Source: Phanerodontia chrysosporium (taxonomy: Eukaryota; Basidiomycota; Agaricomycetes; Polyporales; Phanerochaetaceae). From it: a stretch of DNA of 64,000 nucleotides. The stretch lies in assembly GCA_001910725.1 (NCBI GenBank), contig MJGA01000022.1:248001-312000 (forward strand), written 5' to 3'. The translations under genes and the position numbers were made by a program. Below are positions 34,390 to 46,880 of the stretch, piece by piece. Below the pieces are notes generated by a model, which saw nothing but the letters and a program-made list of their open reading frames with translations, made no database searches and was not told where the DNA came from. Within the stretch, counting starts at the first letter, position 1. Every line of letters starts with the position of its first letter.

Positions 34390-34624
34390 ACCGAGTGTGG
34401 AATGCGTGATGAAGACTGTGATAGTGGGTCAGGTGCGTGCTGGATGTGGAGATGGAAGAGGTCAAGAGCGAGGAGTGGCCCAAAGCCACCCCATTACCCG
34501 GACGCCGGAAAAGGCAACTTCGCGATCATAGCACCTTGTTACAGAAACAAAGAACCAGCTGTTCAATTGAAGCAACGGTCAAGGCTACAGATGATACACA
34601 GTCCTGAGGGTATAAAACACGTTA

Positions 34625-35794
34625 CTAGGTATCCACGTCTGGAGATGGTATGCGACGTAGATCGTCGCGAGAGGAGGCCAGAAGTGTAGCCGAGGCAGGC
34701 GGCAACATCAGATCGTCGGCTTGTGGGCTAACAGACACGATGTGAGCAAGGGCATAGGAAGGCAATGCGAACCCATACCCAAAATTCGCGCGTAAGACCT
34801 CGTCCAACAGGGCGTCTTTACGTTCTCTCCACTGCTGTTCCTCATGCCGGACCATGCGTAGCTCCTCAATAAGGTGTGCATGCTCCTCGAGGAGGTGTGA
34901 ATGTCGCGCTTTAAGTAGGATATACTTCACCATGGCAGGGGTGCGTCCTAGAATGAGGCCAGTCTGCGGATCTTGCATGGCGAGAAGATGTGGAGGTATC
35001 TCATCCTCAGCGTCCGACTCCTCATCCAAGTCGGGGCTGAGAGACCGCCCGTTACCGTTCGCGTTGACCTGGTCTCCATTTGCGTCCACAGGAGACATCC
35101 TATCGTCAAAGTCCCCGTTGTCTGGAGGATCGACCTTGAAGGTACTGTAGCCATCGGTGGTGGGCTGCGTGTTCGACTCTGCGTCATCGCGCTTTCGCTT
35201 CCTGTTGCCGCCACGCCCTGGTGCAGGCGGCACCATGTTGTGCTGCATGCGCATGTGCTTCGCGAGAGCATCAGACCGCGTGAATGACTTGTCGCACTCT
35301 GGGAACGAGTTCATCCTGAGACAACGTCTGATTCATTATGTGACGCACCTGGGCGAGTACAGATGAAAGGCTTCTCGCCAGTATGCGATCGTATGTGAGA
35401 AATGAGGGCGAAGCGTGACGTTTGTGCTATTCCTCTACGGGCGCACGTCTTCCATTCGCATGTATAGTTGGACTTGTGGACACCAATATGATCTGACGAG
35501 GAAGTTGTAGAGGACTCCCTGAGCAGTAGATGACCTCTCACCATTATGTATGTGATCAATAAGCGAGGGCAGGTGGTCGAAGACCTTGCCACAATCCTCC
35601 CACTGGCAAGTCATGGTGTCATCCCCCTCCATGACGGGGAATTGTCCCTCAGCCGGTAGCGGTGAGGCAGGTCGTGAGGGCTCAGCACCTTCATACGCGG
35701 TAGGCGGGAAATCATCCTCAGAGGACGAATCGGAGACATGGGAAGATTCGAGGCCTGGAGAGGGAGAGGGAGAGTAGTATGGGCTCTGAGCCAT
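34625..35794 (-). CDS. Three-finger C2H2 protein resembling the INO80 subunit Iec1
   Basis: Exons 35794..35542, 35492..35349 and 35298..34625 give 356 residues. After a Ser and Pro-rich start come three zinc fingers: CQWEDCGKVFDHLPSLIDHIH; CEWKTCARRG with HIRSHTGEKPF; and CTRPECDKSFTRSDAL with HMRMQH. An acidic linker follows, then GRTPAMVKYILLKARH and a coiled-coil-like helix (EEHAHLIEELRMVRHEEQ). The YY1/GLI-like finger layout with a C-terminal helix is that of fungal Iec1-type proteins, the YY1-like subunit of the INO80 chromatin remodeller. That identification comes from memory of the layout and is moderate. It diverges from TAF11, with 323 bases between the two start codons. Confidence 0.75.
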
Positions 35795-36117
35795 GGTAAT
35801 GAAAGGCCGTCTCAGATGTCGGGACGCCTTGAGATACTGGAATGACGCGTTTCCAAAAGAGCCCGGAGTATGGAATATAGAATTGAGAGACCTGGAGAGG
35901 TCAGATCGAAAGGGTGTGCGGCGCAGTGGCGGAGGAGAACGAGTTGCACCGAATTGAACGCGGATCAGTGGAGGTATCAAGCTCCATACGAATGGCAAGA
36001 AACACCGTTGTTGATGAACAAGCCTTCTACTTACCGTGGGAAGGTTACGTTGAATTCCCAGTAACGTCGCCCGTCTGCCCGCATCGTTTCTCAACTCCGG
36101 CGATTATCTTCTCAACG
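35795..36117. promoter_or_regulatory. Divergent promoter between the Iec1-like gene and TAF11
   Basis: The 323 bases between the two ATGs must carry both core promoters. No strong TATA box is visible on either strand, which is common for housekeeping genes. Two general transcription and chromatin genes sharing it could be co-regulated. Confidence 0.45.
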
Positions 36118-37129
36118 ATGAGCTCACCATTTGCAACGTATCCTACACCCGAACGCACATTCTTGCCCGCAAATCCTGCTCCCAGAGGCGGAGCGACTTC
36201 GACACCTGCCAGGGGCACTGGCGCAAAACGTGGACGGAAGCCAAAGAATGCGAACCTGACCACCGAGTCTACGCGCACGTCCCCTCAGACGTCTCCCACC
36301 ACAAGCCTGCCTACGCCATTGCAATGGACTGCCATCCAATCTAACACTCCGGGGCCGAGTACCGTTGCATATGCCGAGAGCAGTTCTGCTGGCCCCTCGA
36401 CCGCCAACCAGGAGCAGAATTCTCAGCTCAGCTCAGAAACAGGGGGCGTGATAAACCTCCCTGGAATTATAGTCAACCCTCCTGCCGGGGGAGAGGGCTC
36501 TGCCCAGCGACAGAGCGTTGCGCCTGGGGTGCCTGGTGCTGATGAAGATGGAGACGGTGAAGACGAGCTGCTGCCTGCTATGGCTGATGACGACTACTCG
36601 GCCCAGTTGTCGTGGCAGAGCCAGTCCAAGGACAATCTCAAGTGCGCCGCGCCTGTCAGCGTCCTTGTCGGATACAGACTCACTCCAGTCCTCTGCAGGG
36701 TCCTCATGGACAACTTTAGCCCTGCCCAGTATGACAGGTTTGAAGCATATCGCCGACATGCGCTCCCGAAACAGGCTGTCCGAAAGGTGTGTGATCAGCT
36801 GCCGAGGGCTTTGCGGGAGTGCTTACGTCTTGCACCAGGTGATCCAGCAGACGTTGGGTCAGCAAGTATCGCAGCCTGTGGCGCAGATTGTGGCCGGCTT
36901 CTCGAAAGTGTTCGTTGGTGAAATAATAGAAAAGGGTGCGTATTTCCCGAAATATATACGTACCGTCGATTACATATCCGGCGTAGCTCGAGCGGTCCAG
37001 CAGAGGCGAGGGGAAACGGGCCCTTTGTCGCCCGACCATCTCCGAGAAGCGTACCGACTCTATCAGAAGGAGACCGGACGTGTGGGTGCTGCGCGGCCGC
37101 TCCGGTCCAAGCGAATATTCGTTAAGTAA
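36118..37129 (+). CDS. TAF11: TFIID subunit 11
   Basis: Exons 36118..36641, 36699..36786, 36839..36935 and 36987..37129 encode 283 residues. The N-terminal 170 residues are Ser, Thr, Pro and acidic, with [10 protein letters not shown]. The C-terminal histone fold is highly characteristic of TAF11: [19 protein letters not shown], then [39 protein letters not shown] and [13 protein letters not shown]. It pairs with TAF13 in TFIID and helps place TBP on RNA polymerase II promoters. All introns are short and canonical, and frame is continuous. Confidence 0.95.
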
Positions 37130-37950
37130 TGTTCCTTGCCGTTTTGCCACCCGCACACCGATGGGTCGGCCTGCTGAGGCCCAGGGGCCGACAGGTCCCT
37201 CTGCATGTCTGTTTGCAACTTTCACTGTCGTATGTCATCTCATGTGAGTCCTTCGCATCCGCATTCTCTCCATGTATAGAGCTCAGTCGCTGTAATATTA
37301 TGATGCATGTCATTCCAACCACGCAAATACGATTTGTGCGAGCCTCTTCAACTTCACGTCACACGAATTACGCCGTACTGGCACGGTTGCACGCTTACTC
37401 CTCCATATGGTTGTCAAGAATATCATCATTCTGTCGCAGCCTCGTGCCTGCATTCGCGTTGGTTTATTCCGATTCTCGAGACGACATTTGCTCGAGCAGA
37501 AGAGACCTGGCCGACATGTGCCATTAGGAGGAATGATAGTCGTCACGTAGGACAAATGAGGTCAGACTTCTCTGCATGTTATCAGATAACTTTGCAGGCA
37601 CCGAGGAACCCAAGAATACGGGGCACCAGTAGTCATGGATTCCGACATAGCATGGTGATCGACATTGCCGCGCGCAGCACTACTATCGTACCTCAATCAC
37701 CGCGACCGATGTGCCGTTATGGGTGTATTAAACGGCGAGAAGCCCAGCGAGTGGTGCGTGGCGTTGCTGATGGAAATGCAGCACCGGGGCTGCCAGCCTC
37801 TGTGCACAGATCGCAGGCGATCGCGGTCCCGGACGCCCCGGCCACACAACCGTTCTTGCGCTGAATGAGAGTGAATCAACGCGCGCACGATACACACCCA
37901 GGCGGGCTTCTGTCTCAGACCCGGACGAGGGGCGTTGGTGCACGCCCGGC
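37130..37950. other. Flank of TAF11 without a gene
   Basis: Ordinary composition, short frames on both strands, no supported gene. The GC-rich island begins to its right. Confidence 0.35.
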
Positions 37951-38460
37951 ACGCTAGGCCCACTAGCGCATTCTGATCGCGCCTTGGCGGCGGTCACGCA
38001 GTGCGTCTCGGGCAGGGGGGAGGGGGAGGGGGGATGTACGCATTACGCTTCTCCCCCAACGCTTCCCGCGGTATGCTGCCTCCACGCGCCGCCCGCCCCA
38101 ACACGCCCTGCTGAGACGTCCGCCGCGCGCGCGCGCGCGCGTGTGTCGCCGCTCTGCGGAGTCCGGCACGGCAGATATTGCGGTGGGACATCCCCTTGAC
38201 GCACTCCTGCGTGTGGTCGCCCCCGCGGCCAGAAGCGTTTGCTGCAATGCACGGGTGTGGGCATGGTGCCCCGCGGCGTGCGAAAAACGTGCTGCGATCC
38301 CTGACACCCAACCGTGCTCCGCCCTGCCCCGCCGCGCCCCCCGCCACGGGCGGCGTCGGGCCAAGCGCGCGCCCGAGAGAACATTTCTTCCCGCCCCCTT
38401 CGTTGCGTGCACATACACACACACACACACAGCGCGGGAGACGGCTCCACCCTGTCAAAA

Positions 38461-38860
38461 TGGGTGACTTCCATAAGAATTTAGGACAGTGTCGTGTCTA
38501 GAGCGTGGCTGTGTAGGCGTGACAACGGAGCCACCTAGCTCGCGCGTCCACCATAAGCCTAACCGCGGTGACGTTTAGACACAAATGTCCGGACCTTTTG
38601 TCGGAGAACTGCCATCAGGATCTTGATGAATTGCCATAGAGAGTAAGGCCCGTCGCCTTTCGTGGTCAAAAGAGGAGCGAATCGGTCTGGACAGGGGGGT
38701 ACCCCGCCCAGATTTCGGACGGAAAGCAGGCCCAAAACGGTGGAGTTACCGTCTGGGAAGTGGGGTTCGCGTTAACTATGTCACGCTTTTCTCACGCAAA
38801 CTCGGCAAAAGTCGTCTGAAGCGTCCAGAACTGTCCTAAAGTACTTATGGAAGTCACCCA
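38461..38860. mobile_element. MITE-like element with terminal inverted repeats
   Basis: The left end TGGGTGACTTCCATAAG, with a following TTTAGGACAGT, returns as its reverse complement at the right end (38830-38860, finishing GGAAGTCACCCA). The ends are about 30 bases each with one or two differences. The element is exactly 400 bases and has normal GC, unlike the GC-rich island around it. GTCAAAA lies immediately left of the element and again 6 bases to its right, a possible target duplication that is not flush. It has no coding capacity, so it would be non-autonomous. Confidence 0.5.
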
Positions 38861-39314
38861 ATGGCAGTCAAAATCAGCGGAAGGAAGCTCCACGAATTTG
38901 ACGCGATTCTGAGGAGTGGGCACCTGCCACCAGGGCGATTCCGCGCGTTTGCTTTTTCCCGCGCGCGTTGCCACAACTGCTGCCGGCGCCGGGGTGGCGG
39001 GGCTCGCCGCAGCGCCAGCGGGGGAAGTGATGGGCTGGCGGCAACGCGTTGCTGCGCGACGCGCGACACGCGCCTGCCGGTTCGCTCGCGACACCACATG
39101 CACAACGCTGCTGGTCGTCGCCCGGGGTGTTTCCCGCCGGTCCTTCTGGCGCGGCCGCCCTGCGTCGCGCAGGGGGTCCCCGTGGGTCCTAGCGGGAGAC
39201 GCAACACAGCTGTCTCACTGGCGCCTGTTTGCTCAGACGCTGCGGCCGGGTGCACCGTTCTCGCGGGGCGGCGTCCGCGCACCACCTGAGGCTCAATGCA
39301 CACAGAGCGCGCGC

Positions 39315-39339
39315 GGGGGGGGGGGGGGGGGGGGGGGGG
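39315..39339 (+). repeat. Run of 25 G residues
   Basis: An uninterrupted run of 25 G preceded by GCGCGC. Such a run can form G-quadruplexes and is prone to length error in sequencing. Confidence 0.9.
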
Positions 39340-42250
39340 CAGCGGTGGGAATCGCAGCCACTTGTAGATTATACGCGAACGTTCTACCGAGTCTCGGCAC
39401 CGAGCCCTAAAATACATCCGCAGGGGCTGGCGCCGGCCATGCGAAGGCGGGGGCGGGCACCTTGGCACCGTTGCGCGCTGCCCTGCTCGGGCGGGGGGCG
39501 CGGGCAGCAGTAGTCGTGGCGCGCCGAATGCGCGTTGCTGGACGGTCGTTTCTGGGGTGCCTGTCCACCCGCAGTGGCGGGCGCGAACCCGCGCGCCGCC
39601 TGGCCGATCGAGGTTCTAAAGCCCGCGGAAATTGAGATACAGTATTTGGGTGGCTACGCTCAACCGATCGAGGTGGCGATTCCGAATGCGATTCCGAATC
39701 CGCGGGTGAGGCCTGGCCCGCTGCACGCGCCCCCGGCTGCTGACTCGCCGGACTGGGCCTCGACGGATGGGGTAACGGGCGAGCGGGGGGCGGGCCCCTA
39801 ATGGCGCGCCCGGCCTGACCTGCGGGCCCTGCCCGCGCGCCCATGTCTGCGCGGGCCCCGTAAGTATTTGGGCACAGCGGCCACCGCGGGCTTCCCTGCA
39901 GATGCGTCGCAGGCCTCCAGGAGGCTGTGTGTGGCCTCGTTGGGCAAATGTAGGAAGCGCGACCGCAGCGGCGGCGCGTGACAGCGAGGGGGTGGCCCCC
40001 GTCCCTACCGCGGCGGTCGTGCAGCGAAGCCCAGGCGTCGTCATGTGGCCAGCGCGGGCGACGTGGCAGCTCCTGGCAGCAGCAGCAGCAGCAGCAGAAG
40101 GCCGCCTGTTGACAGCTGATGGCCGTGCGCCGCGCTGGGCAGCGAGCTGCACACGGTTCCCGACGACGCCGAGGCGTGCGGCCGGGCGCGCGGCGTGTGA
40201 GAGTTCATGCTGAAACATCGTTTTGGGCAGCCCCGGTCCTGCTCGCGGGTGCCGTCTGTCGCGTCATACGCGTTTGTGCACGGGGACGCCGCGTCAGCCG
40301 CCAAGGTCGCCGTCCGCCGGGCGGCGGCGCGCAGTGGTCGCCAGGGCACGGTGTCAGGTGGGCGCGATGCGCGCGGGGGGGCGGGTGCTGCCGCCGCGAC
40401 GTCGCGCGGTGGGGGCGACTAGGCCAGGTACGCAGGGGGCGCGGGCGTGCGCAGGGCGTCGCGGCGGGCGCGAACCACAGAACCTTCTAAGTTAGTGCGT
40501 GCGCGGGAGGAATGGGGCCATCGGAATTTGACATGCGATGGCGATCGAGAAGCCCGCGGTTGCGGTGCAGCGGCCAGCCTCGCGACGCGGGCACATCAGA
40601 TGGGGCAAACGCGCAGGGCGGGCCTGCGAGATCGCAGCCTCGCAGGCCACATGCTCGCGGTGCAGCGACGTCTGTGCCCACGACGAGGGGGGGCGACCTG
40701 CGTGTCGGTCGCACCGTCGCGGGCGGTCCCTGGGGGTCGCCGAGCTCCGTGGGTGAACACACACCCGCCCGGGACATCAACATCGGCCGACGCGGCGGGC
40801 TCGCCCAGCACGGCAGCATTCGGCGCCTCGCGGACGGCGCGTGTCTGCGGCGGTGGCCGGCGCTCCGGGAGGCGCTGGCATGGTCGGCGTGCGCAGTGTG
40901 CGCGAAGTGGTCCCCGGGGTGCGCCGCGGACGCACCGAGTGCGAGTGGTTCGCGCTTGGGCGCCGCAGGCACGCAGGACGGGGCTCCCGTCGGATCGCGC
41001 GAGCTGGTCGCTGGCAGCCGCCGCGTCCGCGCGGTGCGGGGCTGTGTCGCCACGCCTCGCGTTCAATACGCACAAGGTTCGAGGGCCCCGGCGCGCACCA
41101 CGGATCAGCAGGGCCTTGCTGGGAATCTGGGAAGCTCGCAAGGACAGCCTCTCCTCGCAGCAACGCAACGCGCCACCTCCGCGAAGGCGACGCGCGCCTC
41201 GCCCCCCGCCCGCTGCCCGCCGCCTCGCTTGCCGCAGGCTCAACCTTGCGGCGGAACCCTGCGTTGCACGCGGCACAGAGCGCACGCGCACGCGCGCCTG
41301 GCCAGCACGCCACGCACGCCCGCCATGCCTGCGTTCGGTCGCGACCCGTGGATGCGGCGGGCGGGGTGCATCGCCGCGGGTGCGTGCTGGCGAGGCCCAG
41401 GCACGCAGTGCCACCATGGATGGGCCGCCAAACGCACGACCCGCACGGAGGGCGCAAAGCGTGTGTCCCTGCGGGAGGATCTGCCTCTGCGTTCGGAGAT
41501 CCGATGCGCGAGCGGGACATCGCGCGCGCGCGCGTGTGTGTGTGCCACCACCGGAGCAGCGGGGGCGACTGAGGTGAGATAGGCGTGCGGCCAGCATGTG
41601 ACGCTTGCGTGCGCACGACGGGGCTCGCGGTGCCCACCGGCGCCGCAGGCACATGCATGCCTCGCCGCCTCGCTTTGCGAGCACAATGGCTGCAGCCCCC
41701 CGCGGCGTGACAGCGCCTCGACAGGCCCTGTCAGCGCGTCCTGGTGCATTCGTAAGGCGCTGACAGGGCAACCCATTCGCGAGAGGAAGCCGAGCGTGCA
41801 GTGCAGCTAGGATCACGATGGCGCGCGGGAGACCCGCGCGCGCCCGTGGCCCGTGCGTCCAGACGGCCTGCTTTGCTGGCACGCGCAAGGTGTGGCAAGC
41901 ATCGATAGGTGAGTGCGCGCGGATAGTCCCATGGGTGCAAGGACCCGAGTCTGGGCCAGCTGCCTGAGAACGCGCCTTTCCCAGGGCGCGGAGGGCTGTG
42001 CTGCTGAGTTTCTGGGCTCGAATGTGCAGGGCCCGTGCCGCGACCCCGCAGCAGGACCCCGGACGCTCGCTGACCGTACAGCAGGGTCCTTGAGACGGCC
42101 ATGACTCGCAACGCGTCACGGAGCTCTGAGGGTTCGGATATACTGGGCCTCGTGTTGTCTTGACTCGATGGAGCGAAGGATCCGGCCTTGTGTGTGACAC
42201 CGGGTCCGCTCGAGAAATAAGGACTGGCAGCAGATGGCCAGGTGCCGATG

Positions 42251-44014
42251 TCGGAATTGATCTGCGGCACTACGTGCTAAGATGAGAGATCTCTCCACTA
42301 CATCGTGACTCCGGTTGCCAGCATGCAAGGAGGGTCGAAACAGCAGCCTCTGCAACCTCGGTATGGCGATCCGTGATTGCAGCAGGATTCTCCACACCTA
42401 GCATTGGCACGCATTACAGATGTCCGGTATCATAGCGTCCACGGCCCTGCTGCTAGTTGGCACACTACCACGCAAAGCACGCTTTGCTTCTGCAGCTGAA
42501 ATTGGCAGTCGAGGGGCCAAGAATGGAAAATCAGGATTCTATTGCTGTTAGGCGCCGTGAGAGCCATGAGTGTACGAAAATACGACGAGTCGCGAATGTC
42601 CTATTTGATGTTGCTAAAGGATGTGCTATGACATATTCTGCAGAGGTAAGACCTCAGGACATGGCGTAGTTGGGTGTGTTTGAGACCGGCCTCGTACGCT
42701 TCCGAGCCGTTCATCCTGATTGCACCTCCGTGAATATCCGACGCATGTCAAATCGCATGGAGCGTGTGCATGGCTAGCGAAGTAGGTCTACGACATGTTT
42801 TCAGGCTGTATGCAGCGTTGAGGAGGGGCGACAGCACAGTCAGTCAATGCAGGACGGGCCAGTCGGATAAGCGCTGACAGAGCACCCGGGGTCCTCACCC
42901 ACAGGAGCCGTACGGCCGACGGAGTTGCAAGCGGGCTTACATAGTGAAGCGGCACGGCATGGGTGACCAGTTGACGTGAGCTACGGTGGGGACCGACTGG
43001 CTGTGCCGACGGGTGCGAGTCGCGCCGCCGCGGTTGGAGGGCACCTTGGAGACATGGAGCCCGCGCTGGTCAGACATTACGACGACCGAGCGCGGTCATG
43101 CGCGCAGGCTGCATTGTTCCCAGAACATTCGGGGAGAGGCGCAGGGTCTGGCGCATCAGTGCCCGCGTCTGGGTAGATCGGATGGAGGTAGAGGTGATCG
43201 AGCCGACGATACGGCTTGCTAAGACGGCCAGCCCATTGCTCAGGGATGGGCGCAGGATCGTTTCGCCAGGTGCGGTGAGTGCGCTCGGGACCAGTAGAGC
43301 CTTCCGGAGCGTCGGGGGCGCATGCGATCGCCCGCTGGCGGTGGGCGGAAGCAAAGGGCCTGGGAGTGCGAGCAGCAGGAGCTCGCAGTGCGCCTCTGAG
43401 CGTGCCCGCGGGCTCTGCGCACACATGCGCTGCGTGCCAAGAAGCACGGGCGAGCGGCGGTTCCCTCAGCTCACGCTGGCCGCAGTTACGGCAGTGGATG
43501 GGCACCACGAGGCCTGGCCGCTGCGAGGGATGGTCCGAAATTACATTGTGCGTGTCAGCAGAGTACAAGGCCCTTGTAAGCTACGCTGCCTGAGGCGATG
43601 GCGGTGAAGGAGGGACGGACGGGGAGGGTGTGCATTGCCGGGGGAGGATGTCGGGTGAGACCCCTGACCGACTGTTTGGTTCTAGCGCGCGATGGGAGCC
43701 GCCCCGGCGCCAAGTTCGTCCCCTGGGCAAACAGCGCCAAACAAACACTAGTCTCTCAGCTCCGCTCGATTAGGGTCGAGGTGCCACGAGCTATATTACC
43801 CGGTCGTGCGTTTCTCCCAAACCACTCTAATTCTCTATCCCCCCGCCTCTCCTCGTCGTCCGTCACAGCACCGACGCCCCCGCCCCCATCCTCGAGGCCC
43901 CAGCCCGTAACGACCCCCCTCTCCACGCTCGTAGACACGACCCAAGCCCGCCCGATACTCGCGTAATACCTGCCTCAGGCGACAGACACACTGGCAAACA
44001 CGTACTACCACCCC
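42251..44014. other. Intergenic region and leader of the SFP1-like gene
   Basis: 42.3-43.7 kb has no supported gene. From about 43830 the plus strand is strongly pyrimidine-rich with CCCCC and CTC tracts, typical of promoter and 5' leader of a highly regulated fungal gene. A TATATTA motif lies near 43793. Confidence 0.4.
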
Positions 44015-46071
44015 ATGGCCGCCGCCAGCGCCCAGCCAATCGCCCTTCCCTCCGCCAACAACAACAACCACCATCAGAATGACATTACCATGAACCCTGG
44101 CTCCTTCGGAGCCGGTTCCTTCAACGCCGGCTCCTATGCCCGTCGCTTCATTGGCTCGCCCATCTCTTTCAGGGCTGGCTCCTTTGGAAGCAGATTCTAC
44201 CCAGGTGTCTCGCCCGGTCAGCTCATGGGTCCCCTCGAGTGCGTACACTAGCTCCTCGCCTTGCGCTTCATGCCGTCGATACTGACCTCATTCCCCCCCC
44301 CTCTCCAGCCCCAATGACTTCCGATTCGGCAAGTTGGCCTCTTCGATCGAGAGTGATCGTGGTGCGTCAATCATGAACGCTCTGAACGACTTTCAGCGTC
44401 AGGAGGAGCTGGTGAGTGCCTCTAGGTTTCAGGTCATGTCACAGCGGGTAATCTTAACCGTCCCTGCAGTGCCGTGATTACCAGTGCTGCGGTGTCAACC
44501 TCACGGACATGCACGCTCTCGTCGACCACTTTGAAGAGTGCCATGTCGTCGTCGTCGACCCATATGCGCCACAATCGGCATACCAGAACCTGCCGTCAGG
44601 CATGCAAGCCAGTGGACAGCCGGCTGTCTCATACTTCCCTGATGCGCCTTCCGTCCCGGTCGGGCAATCTTACACTCAGGGATCGTTCGACCCAGACGAC
44701 ATGGAGTTGGATCTCGAGAATTCCACCAGTGCGCCGTCGAGCGGCTCGTCTTCGCCTCCGGATACGCCGATATCGACCCCCCTCTCGTCCTACCCATCGA
44801 CGCATCCCACACAGGCGATGCCCATGTCGTCTTCGCCAGGCGGCTCTCGCCCCATCTCCGCGTTCGATACAACCACCGTGATGCCCTCCCGCACCGGCGT
44901 CGCATCGCTTTCTGTCGGCTTCCCACCGGCGCGTTCGTCTGGCCCCGCCGCCGCTCCGCGCGCCGAAGACGCCTTCAACGCATATGCTGGCTACTCTGAT
45001 TACTCATCGCTCATGCCGGGCACCAACCCGTCGTCAGCCCCAGGCAGCGACGACCAGAGCTTCTCGGGTGCTTACAGTAGCCGGACCGGCTGCGTCCCAC
45101 CCGCGCTTCTCCTCAACAGCAGCGCGACGACTCCGGCGAGTACCCCCGACCAATCTCGGGTTGCCTCCCCCGTCTCCGGTCAGACCTCGACGTACCCGAT
45201 TCAGCCCGCTATCGTCCCCGCCCCGTCGTCTTCGTCCGCTCAAGCATCTTCGTCGACATCGTCGACCTCGAACGCGTCGCAGACGCCCCGCGCGAGCACC
45301 ACGCTTTCCCGCCCGGCGACCTCGCTGCTGCTGTCGAAGCCGTTCAAGTGCCCGAAGCCGAACTGTAACAAGTCGTACAAGCAGGCGAACGGCCTCAAGT
45401 ACCACATGACGCACGGCTCGTGCAACTTCGCACCCCCGAAGGACTTGGAGCAGCTCCAGCAGCTTCTCGCGTCCAAGCGCAGCCAGAAGAGCGACGAGGG
45501 GGAGCCGCTCAGTGATGCGGAATTGCGCGAAGTCGAGAAGGAAGCCGAGCGCCGCCTCCGTCCATATGCTTGCGGCGTTGGTGACTGCCAGCGTCGTTAC
45601 AAGAACATGAACGGACTGAGTAAGTTTTAGCACACTAGTACTTATCGGGGTATGTTACTGATGCGAGCGATATCTGCAGGGTATCACTACCAGCACTCTG
45701 GCGATCACGGCGCGATCGGCCTCGCGCTCCTTGCCAGCGGACAGCACGAGTGTCTCCAGCACACTCGGTCCCACTCTCGGCACGTCACGCCTGCCAGCTC
45801 CAACCAGACGTCGCAGCACTCCTCGCCGCTCGCGACCCCCACTGCGTCGCAAGCACAGCCCGCGTCGACCTACGGCCAGACCGCAAACGCCCAGTCGTCC
45901 TACCAGACGTCGACGATGCACCCGCCTACGTACACCCTGCAGCCGCAACAGGTTCTGCCGCAGTCCCAGGGCCAGCCGGCGCAGCAGCAGGCCGCGCCAA
46001 TGCAGATGCAGTACATGATGCAGATGCAGCAGCCCCAGCAGCAGCAGCAGCAGCAGACCCAGCAGCGGTGA
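44015..46071 (+). CDS. SFP1-like C2H2 transcription factor
   Basis: Exons 44015..44238, 44309..44411, 44470..45619 and 45680..46071 encode 622 residues without frame repair. An atypical first finger, CRDYQCCGVNLTDMHALVDH with FEECH, is followed by a 280-residue Ser, Thr and Pro-rich region. Two close fingers follow: CPKPNCNKSYKQANGLKYHM with HGSC, and CGVGDCQRRYKNMNGLRYHY with QHSG. The last finger is interrupted by the final intron. A Gln-rich tail (MQMQYMMQMQQPQ and pure Gln runs) would be activating. The NKSYKQxNGLKYH pattern is that of Sfp1/Split finger proteins, which control ribosome biogenesis and cell size in yeast. The specific role here is inferred. Confidence 0.8.
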
Positions 46072-46880
46072 TCGTCGTGACGGGCGCAAAGTCGAAATCT
46101 GGGCGATGATGGCCGTTGTAACACTATTCCACCTTGTACTCTTGCGTCGACGCGAATGACTGTCCCCCCACCTTTTGCACGCGGCGTGTGGTTGTTGAGA
46201 TTGGCTCCCGGGCCCGGGCGACGTCGCTGGATCCTCCCCTCCACCTTGCCTCGTCCTTAACCCCTCACGATGCGACAGCGCCTGGTTGCCCTCACGCCAA
46301 AAGTACATATTATCTATAATCCCTCGCCTTTCGTCTCCCTGTTGTCGCATCATACACACCCCTCTGTATTTTTCCACGTTTTCCTCATCGCTCTACTCGG
46401 GCTCGACTCGTACATATCCAGAGTCGACATCATGGAATCCGGTTTCGTGCTCCTCTTTTTGTTGTGGTCTCTTTGTCTGCTTCGACTTCGCCGTGTTACA
46501 TATTACACACCTAATGTGCTTGCCTCCCCAAAAGTCCTGCTGCAGCGCTCACCCTGTAGCTTCGTACACTGTCACGTAGTCGATACCCGTGACACTGCGA
46601 GCAGTCGAGTTCACAGTTCAGCGCTCGCCGAAGCGCCGAAGCAGCCATCAGAAGCCGTCAAGGCGCCGGCGCGCCAGCGCCCGCCAACTGCCCCTGTGAC
46701 CCGGACCCCAGTCACAGACGCCAGTTCACGGCCTCCGTGACCGTGACGTGAACAGTTGTCGTGTTCGTACAGTAGTGTACTTACGTAGAGCCCTGTACGC
46801 ACCTTGTATCATCCTGGTCGTACGCCAAAATACATTGCGCCTCGAGCGTGCACGGTTACGTTGACTTCCCTGTCCGCGAA
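46072..46880. other. 3' flank of the SFP1-like gene
   Basis: No gene supported; pyrimidine-rich and AT-richer blocks alternate. Confidence 0.35.

Larger units (their letters stand above)
37951..42250. other. GC-rich island I
   Basis: About 4 kb with markedly higher GC than the flanks. It contains simple repeats: GC alternation at about 38127, CA repeat at about 38411, poly-G at 39315-39339, a CAG run at about 40077, and a CG/TG run at about 41525. Long frames (up to 534 codons) run on both strands at once and are Arg, Ala, Pro and Gly-rich, as expected when stop codons are rare by composition. No domain, splice chain or start context supports a gene. It includes the 400-bp inverted-end element at 38461. 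Confidence 0.6.

Noticed and set aside
34610..34620. TATAAAA on the plus strand near 34612
   Set aside because: It lies by the stop codon of a minus-strand gene and no plus-strand gene follows.
38120..38440. GC and CA runs as possible telomere or satellite sequence
   Set aside because: Short simple repeats only; no telomere-like TTAGGG units and no tandem monomer.
40447..42200. Long open frames of 356-534 codons on both strands
   Set aside because: They overlap each other in opposite frames, are Arg, Ala, Pro and Gly-rich and have no domain, intron chain or start context. High GC removes stop codons by chance.
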